19,919 nt of DNA from DAOTUL01 sp034437435. GTDB taxonomy: Bacteria; Chloroflexota; Anaerolineae; Aggregatilineales; Phototrophicaceae. How positions within the stretch are numbered: the stretch's first letter is position 1; each line of letters begins with the position of its first letter. Shown one piece after another: positions 7,807 to 12,882 of the stretch. Where the stretch lies: positions 1 through 19,919 of the forward strand of contig CAYQJO010000061.1 of the NCBI GenBank assembly GCA_964417785.1. Reading direction: 5' to 3'. The notes under the pieces were generated by a model. That model was not told the origin of the DNA and searched no databases. It was given only the letters and a program-made list of their open reading frames with translations. A program made the translations under genes and the position numbers.

Positions 7807-8859
7807 CTACATTGTCACCAGATAATTCACAATTTGCTGAGCGCTCCTACCATCACCGTAAAGATCGGGATGTTCTGTTGGATGGGTATCCAGTGCTGCT
7901 TGTACATGCCTTGCCAGATCGCTCCCTTGAGCCAATCGGTTCCATCCGGTATCGATTGTCTCCACCCATTCCGTCTCAGAGCGAAGCGTGATACATGGCG
8001 TTTTCAGAACATATGCCTCTTTTTGCAGCCCCCCCGAATCAGTCATGAGGACTGCTGCTTGACGCACCAGCACCAGCATATCGACATAGCCCAATGGTGG
8101 GATGACTTTCACATGCTCGCCGAACTGATAGTGAAAACGCTCCATCATCTTTCGGGTTCTAGGGTGCATCGGGAACACCAGCGGAATATCAAGCTGATTG
8201 ATAGAAGCTACAATCTCTTTTAGCATCTCAGGGTTATCTGTGTTTGACGGCCGGTGGACTGTCATTACACCGTATGTTGTTTCAAGGTCAAGCTTCTCTT
8301 GTATGGCAGTCCGTTGAGAGGCAAATTTCAGGGCGCGGAAAACTGAATCGACCATAATATCACCCGTGAGTTTGACCCCCTGTGTTATGCCCTCCTTCTC
8401 AAGATTTGTGACAGCAAGGGGCGTTGGACAAAACAGCATTGATGAAACATGGTCTGTGAGTACGCGGTTGATCTCCTCTGGCATCGTGCGATTGAAACTT
8501 CTCAAGCCAGCTTCGACATGAGCAATCGGTATATTGAGTTTGGATGCAGCCAGAGTACCGGCAAGCGTTGAATTTGTGTCTCCGTAAACCAACACCCAAT
8601 CGGGTTCTTGATCTATCATCAGTTTTTCTAACGGCTGGACCATAGCGGCGAGTTGTTCAGCATGTGTTCCTGAACCCACATTGAGATTGACATCGGGCAG
8701 CGGAATTGAAAGCTCTTCAAAGAAGACCCTCGACATCTCGTTGTCATAGTGCTGTCCGGTGTGTACGAGATATTCTGTATTATTTTTTCTCAAGGTTTCG
8801 GAAAGTGGTGCGCATTTGATGAATTGTGGACGCGCACCAACCACAGTAAATATATGCAT
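7807..8859 (-). CDS. wbpI: Non-hydrolysing UDP-sugar 2-epimerase (WbpI type)
   Basis: Interconverts the gluco and manno forms at C2 of a UDP-2-acetamido sugar. The N-terminal signature is VGARPQFIK (residues 7-15) rather than the GTRPEAIK usual for WecB, which with the neighbours points to the WbpI branch acting on UDP-GlcNAc3NAcA. Other blocks: HTGQHYDNEMS, VYGDTNSTLAG (91-101), AHVEAGLRSFNRTMPEEINR (about 113-132), HPRTRKMM, and LMTDSGGLQKEA. I place the start at 8859 (second of two tandem ATGs; GGGGA lies 6 nt upstream), giving 350 residues; the frame stays open to 8892 but the extra N-terminal residues are unlike the family. First gene of the minus-strand glycan operon, divergent from the 8923 glycosyltransferase. 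Confidence 0.92.
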   Translation of the reverse strand: MHIFTVVGARPQFIKCAPLSETLRKNNTEYLVHTGQHYDNEMSRVFFEELSIPLPDVNLNVGSGTHAEQLAAMVQPLEKLMIDQEPDWVLVYGDTNSTLAGTLAASKLNIPIAHVEAGLRSFNRTMPEEINRVLTDHVSSMLFCPTPLAVTNLEKEGITQGVKLTGDIMVDSVFRALKFASQRTAIQEKLDLETTYGVMTVHRPSNTDNPEMLKEIVASINQLDIPLVFPMHPRTRKMMERFHYQFGEHVKVIPPLGYVDMLVLVRQAAVLMTDSGGLQKEAYVLKTPCITLRSETEWVETIDTGWNRLAQGSDLARHVQAALDTHPTEHPDLYGDGRSAQQIVNYLVTM

Positions 8860-8892
8860 CATAAGTCCCCAAACGTGGTAAAATCCTTGCAT

Positions 8893-8900
8893 ATTATAAT
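8893..8900. promoter_or_regulatory. Symmetric ATTATAAT: shared -10 for divergent genes
   Basis: The 60-bp gap between wbpI (minus) and the glycosyltransferase (plus) contains the palindrome ATTATAAT, which reads as TATAAT on both strands (8895-8900 plus; 8893-8898 minus). Transcripts would start near 8907 and 8886, giving leaders of about 16 and 25 nt that still include the ribosome-binding regions. No good -35 hexamer is seen on either side, so this is a moderate prediction. Confidence 0.4.
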
Positions 8901-8922
8901 CGAATGTTCACTCAGGCATAAT

Positions 8923-10197
8923 ATGAAAACCTCCAATGGCAAAAGCGTGCTGATGCTCGTTTATGGTTATGCACAGGATGACCCCCGTGTTCGAAGAGCA
9001 GGTAAAACAGTTGCTCATCTGGGTTATGATGTCACCGTTATTGGTGCTGCACGCAATGGTGGAGTGCCAGCAGAAGAAGTTGTTGATAACATGAGGATTA
9101 TCCTAACGCCTATATTTATACATTTAAAATTAATTAATATATTACTAATGCTTTGGAATCTGTTGCGGGGAGATGTTGGAACTGTTACAGCAAAACCATC
9201 ATCAGATCGATCAGGAATCCGGTCAGCATTCACAGTGATCTTCTACAATTTGTGGGTCATTAGATTGGCGTATAGTCAACGATATGACCTGATTCACTGC
9301 CACGACTTCTGGCCTCTATTCCCTGCAAGGTTTCTTTCATCCCGGTATGGTGTTCCCTTGATTTACGATGCTCACGAGAGCGTACAAGATATGTATAGCG
9401 GAGTGAAAAATAAAATCGTGGCCTTTATCGAAGAGGTGAACATGCGATATGCGGATAGCGTGATCACTGTTGGAAAGCGTTTGAAGCAAGCCTTAGATAA
9501 ACGAGGGGCCAGAAATGTCATTATTGTTGGAAACTGGCGTGATCAAGCTGAATATACTCCCGATACCGAACGTTTGAATGCCAAACGTAAGGAGTTGGAC
9601 CTTACAGACAAGAAGTTAGTTGTTTCTTATCTTGGTTTGCTCCTGGCAGAACGGGATTTGGAACCACTGTTGGAAGCAGTTTCTACCACTCCTGACGTAG
9701 CCCTTGTAATAGGTGGACGTGGTGAAATGCAAAATCGCATAGTCGACTATGCTGTACGTTATGACAACATTCATTGGCTCGGATGGGTCAATATTGGTGA
9801 TGTTGCTTTCTACAACCAACTGGGCGATGTAATTTATTACTGTCTTAATCCTGACTTGTGTGAACAATCCTTCTATTCGACGCCGAATAAACTGTTCGAG
9901 TCTTTTGCTGCCGGAAAAGCAATGATCGCAAGAAAAGGCGTTGGTGAAATCAGTGAAATCCTTGAAGAAACAGAATCGGCGGTTCTGTTAGATACTGTTA
10001 CACCTGATACGTTGAAGGTGGCCTTTGCACAGTTGTCTGAGCCATCTACCCTCAGCGGGTTACAGGAACGAGCCAGAAATGCGAGGCTGCTTTATGATTG
10101 GTCCGTTGCTGAAGAGCGGCTTCGGGACCTGTACCATGATCTCATTGGTCCACCCCAACCGCCCCCAGCACCAGACTCTGATCCGATGGGACGGTGA
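8923..10197 (+). CDS. Glycosyltransferase, family 4-like, with run-on C-terminal tail
   Basis: A predicted 424-residue GT-B sugar transferase. The N-terminal half has VLMLVYGYAQDDPRVRRAGKTVAHLGYDV, a pattern of WcaK/GT4-like enzymes, a hydrophobic stretch around 62-82, and CHDFWPLFPARFLSSRYGVPLIYDAHE (126-152). The donor half carries VVSYLGLLLAERDLEPLLEA, ALVIGGRGE and NKLFESFAAGKAMIA with E326. The start at 8923 is chosen because the family-like sequence begins there; the frame stays open upstream to 8749 but that part overlaps wbpI. The ribosome-binding site is weak (AGG 6 nt upstream). The gene is AT-rich (18 of 60 bases are G or C at 9121-9180). The last 16 or so residues (GPPQPPPAPDSDPMGR) are coded by DNA that is antisense to the next gene's 3' end. 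Confidence 0.87.
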   Translation: MKTSNGKSVLMLVYGYAQDDPRVRRAGKTVAHLGYDVTVIGAARNGGVPAEEVVDNMRIILTPIFIHLKLINILLMLWNLLRGDVGTVTAKPSSDRSGIRSAFTVIFYNLWVIRLAYSQRYDLIHCHDFWPLFPARFLSSRYGVPLIYDAHESVQDMYSGVKNKIVAFIEEVNMRYADSVITVGKRLKQALDKRGARNVIIVGNWRDQAEYTPDTERLNAKRKELDLTDKKLVVSYLGLLLAERDLEPLLEAVSTTPDVALVIGGRGEMQNRIVDYAVRYDNIHWLGWVNIGDVAFYNQLGDVIYYCLNPDLCEQSFYSTPNKLFESFAAGKAMIARKGVGEISEILEETESAVLLDTVTPDTLKVAFAQLSEPSTLSGLQERARNARLLYDWSVAEERLRDLYHDLIGPPQPPPAPDSDPMGR

Positions 10198-10870
10198 TGA
10201 GGCCGAAGCCGAACCGGCCCTGCGGGGTGATGATGGCGTACTGGTTGTCGATCCAGGCGATGAAGCTGAGTGGGCCACCGGGGCTGCGGTCGGTCTGGTG
10301 GACAATCTCGCCATCGATGCGAAAAATCACGCGGTCCGGCAGCCAGTCCAGGCCGTAGTCGTGATCCTCATACAGCAGCGATGGGTCCAGGGCGTGTTCG
10401 CTGACCCCCAGCGCTGCCTGTGCGATGGGCCACAAATGCCGGTATAACGCCGGGAACCGCATCAGCAGGAAGCCGACCGGCGCGGTCGGAGCCAGGGCCA
10501 AAAACGGCCAGCGGAGCGCATCGAAGGTGGCGCATTTCCAGCCATGACCGGCCACACCGTGTGCCAGGGCCATGTTGTTCGGCGGTGATCCGAAAAAGAA
10601 CCACGCGGCACGCGGCAGCCGGTACACCCGTTCATTCGGAGCAAAGGGATGGTTCCAGAAGCCGAATCCTGCCGTGCCGTGAATCTCACCTTCAGCACGG
10701 GCGCGGACGGTCATGCGCAGCGGCGGATGCTGATGGATGTCGCGCCGCTGGCGATAGCTGCTGATCTGTGCGTTGTGGTAGGCGCTGGAATCCGCCGCCG
10801 GGATATGCAGCCGGTAGCCATCGCTTTCCTGCTGGACCGTACCCGCACCGACTTCACTTATGTGGAACAT
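10142..10870 (-). CDS. Predicted concanavalin-like/GH16-fold protein, function unknown
   Basis: A 242-residue protein with no signal peptide or clear membrane segment. The pattern suggests a beta-sandwich of the LamG/GH16 lectin-glucanase type: LRMTVRARAEGEIHGTAGFGFWNHPF (51-76), then LDWLPDRVIFRIDGEIVHQT (174-193), and GGPLSFIAWIDNQYA (198-212). The DRVIFRIDGEIV strand pair is typical of GH16-like folds. The catalytic E-x-D-x-x-E of GH16 is not seen, so if the fold is right it may bind rather than cut sugars. A hydrophobic central piece (WPFLALAPTAPVGFLLM, 121-137) is unusual for that fold. Its ATG lies inside the end of the M23 peptidase gene (13-bp overlap), so the two are probably co-transcribed. 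Its 3' end overlaps the convergent glycosyltransferase by 56 bp. Real gene likely; function not assigned. Confidence 0.62.
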   Translation of the reverse strand: MFHISEVGAGTVQQESDGYRLHIPAADSSAYHNAQISSYRQRRDIHQHPPLRMTVRARAEGEIHGTAGFGFWNHPFAPNERVYRLPRAAWFFFGSPPNNMALAHGVAGHGWKCATFDALRWPFLALAPTAPVGFLLMRFPALYRHLWPIAQAALGVSEHALDPSLLYEDHDYGLDWLPDRVIFRIDGEIVHQTDRSPGGPLSFIAWIDNQYAIITPQGRFGFGLITVPSDQSLVLGAVGVDQ

Positions 10871-11559
10871 CGAATGGGTCGCTCCGGATGGTCACCGAGT
10901 GCGACCGTCAACCCCAGGTAGGGCGACGGATCGAGTGTGTTGCTCAGGATGGCCTCGTTCTTGAAGCTGCCATCATCCTCACTGGTGACGATGCTGAAGT
11001 GCAGATGCAGGCCGATCGGTGGGCCGCTGCCGTTGTATTCACCCTGGTAGCCGAGAAGTGTCCCGGCTTCCACCCATACCGAGTCGGTTCCCGGCGGAAA
11101 ATCGTCCGCGACATAGGATATTGTGCCATTGCGGTTCGCCATGTGGGTGTAATAGGTCCAGATGGTGCGGCCTGGTTGCAGAGGATCGTCATGGCGGATA
11201 ATCACGGTCGATTTCCAATCTGGCAGGCGCGAGAGATAGCCATCATAGGCGGCGACAATCGGCACCTTACCCGGTTCGCCATCACCGAAGATGTCAATCC
11301 CGGTGTGACGGCGCAGGATGTCATAGGGACCAGCGGTATCACCCCACAGCAGACCGATAAACCCGGTCGAAGGCAGTCTGAACGGTGCGTCAGGACACGC
11401 CTGTTCGGTGGTCAACTGCCGCCGAGCCGATGGCTGGTTGAACCAGCGATAGATGTAGTCGTTGCTGTCGCTGCGCATCTCACGATAGACGAACAGCGCA
11501 ATGGTCACGTTGGCGATCACCAGGAAGGCAAGCGCGATCAATAGACGTTTCTTGTACAT
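10858..11559 (-). CDS. M23 (LytM-type) peptidase, membrane anchored
   Basis: Predicted zinc metallopeptidase that would act on peptidoglycan-like peptide bridges outside the cytoplasmic membrane. Residues 1-24 form a basic start (MYKKR) and one hydrophobic segment (LLIALAFLVIANVTIALFV) with no lipobox, so it is a membrane anchor or uncleaved signal. The LytM core follows: HTGIDIFG with H85 and D89 (the HxxxD motif), H139 in YYTHM, and HLHFS with H185 and H187 (HxH). All four main catalytic positions are present, so it looks active, although Chloroflexota members vary in having a canonical cell wall. Length is 233 residues with almost no extra domain. The start at 11559 has only a weak Shine-Dalgarno. 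A TATAGT at 11571-11576 (minus) could be its -10, without a clear -35. Confidence 0.88.
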   Translation of the reverse strand: MYKKRLLIALAFLVIANVTIALFVYREMRSDSNDYIYRWFNQPSARRQLTTEQACPDAPFRLPSTGFIGLLWGDTAGPYDILRRHTGIDIFGDGEPGKVPIVAAYDGYLSRLPDWKSTVIIRHDDPLQPGRTIWTYYTHMANRNGTISYVADDFPPGTDSVWVEAGTLLGYQGEYNGSGPPIGLHLHFSIVTSEDDGSFKNEAILSNTLDPSPYLGLTVALGDHPERPIRCST

Positions 11560-11598
11560 GTCGCCAGCTTACTATAAATGCTCGCCTTGAACCAGGAA

Positions 11599-11627
11599 TT
11601 GACCGGTCGGGGGGCATAAGGTTTAAT
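11599..11627 (+). promoter_or_regulatory. Predicted promoter of the M24-GT-C-adenosyltransferase genes
   Basis: On the plus strand a TTGACC -35 (11599-11604), a 17-nt spacer and a TTTAAT -10 (11622-11627) each match the sigma-70 consensus at five of six positions. A transcript starting near 11634 would leave about 22 nt before the M24 ATG, including AGGAG at 11643-11647. The 96-bp gap between the M23 start and the M24 start is the only divergent promoter region in this part of the window. Confidence 0.6.
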
Positions 11628-11655
11628 TGGGAGAAAATTCGCAGGAGCATGAAAC

Positions 11656-12882
11656 ATGAAATCCGATCTCAATCGGTTGATGCAAGAACGTGACCTGGCC
11701 GCGCTTGTGGTCGTCGTCGGTGAAGATTATTGTCCGCAGTTGGATTATCTGGTGGGCGGTGTGCATGTGACCAACGGCCTCGCGCTCAAGGTCCCCGGTG
11801 AACTGCCGCTGTTGGTCGTTGGACCGATGGAGATCGAGGAAGCCCAGCAGGCCGATGCCGATGTCATCTCATACAATGACCTGGGTTATGGCGACCTGCT
11901 CAAGGAGGCCGAGGGCGACCGGACCAAAGCGGCGGTTGAATTGTGGGGACGGGCGCTGGCCCATCTCGGAGTGGACGAAGGCAAAATTGGCGTTTACGGC
12001 ACCGGCGAGATCAATCACACGCTGGAATTGGTGACCCATCTGCGTTCACGCTACCCCGATTATGAATTCGTCGGCGAGACATCGCCCACCATCTTCGACC
12101 GCGCCGCCGCGACCAAAGACCCCGCTGAGATCGAACGCATTAAGGATGTCGCGGTCCGCACCAACGCGGTGCTGCAAGCGACCTGGGATTTCATCGCCGG
12201 ACACAAAGCCGATGGCGATACAGTCGTTAAGGCTGATGGCGCACCGCTGACCATTGGTGAGGTCAAACAATTTGTGCTGGTAGAACTGCTCAAGCGCAAC
12301 CTGGAGGACATCGGCATGATTTTCGCGCAGGGCCGTGACGCGGGCTTCCCACACAGTCGCGGACAGGCGGATATGCCGCTCAAGCTCGGTCAGTCTATCG
12401 TATTTGACCTATTCCCGCGTGAACACGGTGGTGGTTACTTCCACGATACCACCCGGACCTGGTGCATCGGTTATGCCCCGGAGGCTGTCCAGAAGGCCTA
12501 CGACACGGTGATGGAGTCGTTTGATGTTGCCATCGAAACCTATGGCCTGGGAAAGCCCACCCATTTGATGCAGGAAGCGGTGCAGGATTTTCTCGAAGAA
12601 AAGGGCCACCCAACACTGCGCAGCGACGCCAGTACAACCATCGGCTATATGCACAGCCTGGGTCATGGTATCGGCCTCAAAATCCACGAGTCGCCGCGTA
12701 TCAGCCATACCGATCACAGCGACACCTTCCAGGTCGGCCAGGTGATTACAATTGAACCCGGTCTGTATTATCCCGACGAGGGTTATGGGGTGCGTGTGGA
12801 AGACAGTCTATACGTGGCCGAAGATGGCAGCCTGATCTCGATCACCAGTTTCCGCAAGGATTTGGTGCTGCCGCTGCGATGA
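11656..12882 (+). CDS. M24 metallopeptidase (Xaa-Pro aminopeptidase type)
   Basis: Cytoplasmic dinuclear-metal peptidase of the pita-bread fold, expected to remove N-terminal residues next to proline or act on dipeptides. The 408-residue protein has an N-terminal creatinase-like domain (about 1-145) and the catalytic domain after it. All five metal ligands of the family can be placed: D251 in VFDLFP, D264 in FHDTTRT, H337 in LGHGIGLKIHE, E367 in TIEPGLYYP and E382 in RVEDSLYV. The stretch DLFPREHGGGYFHDTTRTW is typical of a Chloroflexota/Actinobacteria-like subset rather than canonical PepP or PepQ; this is a recollection, not a search. AGGAG lies 8 nt upstream of the ATG. The stop overlaps the next gene's ATG by 4 bp, indicating translational coupling to a membrane glycosyltransferase, an odd partner. 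Confidence 0.92.
   Translation: MKSDLNRLMQERDLAALVVVVGEDYCPQLDYLVGGVHVTNGLALKVPGELPLLVVGPMEIEEAQQADADVISYNDLGYGDLLKEAEGDRTKAAVELWGRALAHLGVDEGKIGVYGTGEINHTLELVTHLRSRYPDYEFVGETSPTIFDRAAATKDPAEIERIKDVAVRTNAVLQATWDFIAGHKADGDTVVKADGAPLTIGEVKQFVLVELLKRNLEDIGMIFAQGRDAGFPHSRGQADMPLKLGQSIVFDLFPREHGGGYFHDTTRTWCIGYAPEAVQKAYDTVMESFDVAIETYGLGKPTHLMQEAVQDFLEEKGHPTLRSDASTTIGYMHSLGHGIGLKIHESPRISHTDHSDTFQVGQVITIEPGLYYPDEGYGVRVEDSLYVAEDGSLISITSFRKDLVLPLR

Noticed and set aside
8860..8892. Longer N-terminus for the WbpI protein (start at 8892)
   Set aside because: The added residues do not match the family start, and the GGGGA Shine-Dalgarno serves the ATGs at 8862 and 8859.
10025..10447. Plus-strand frame across the end of the glycosyltransferase
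   Set aside because: Overlaps two better-supported genes on both sides and shows no family pattern.
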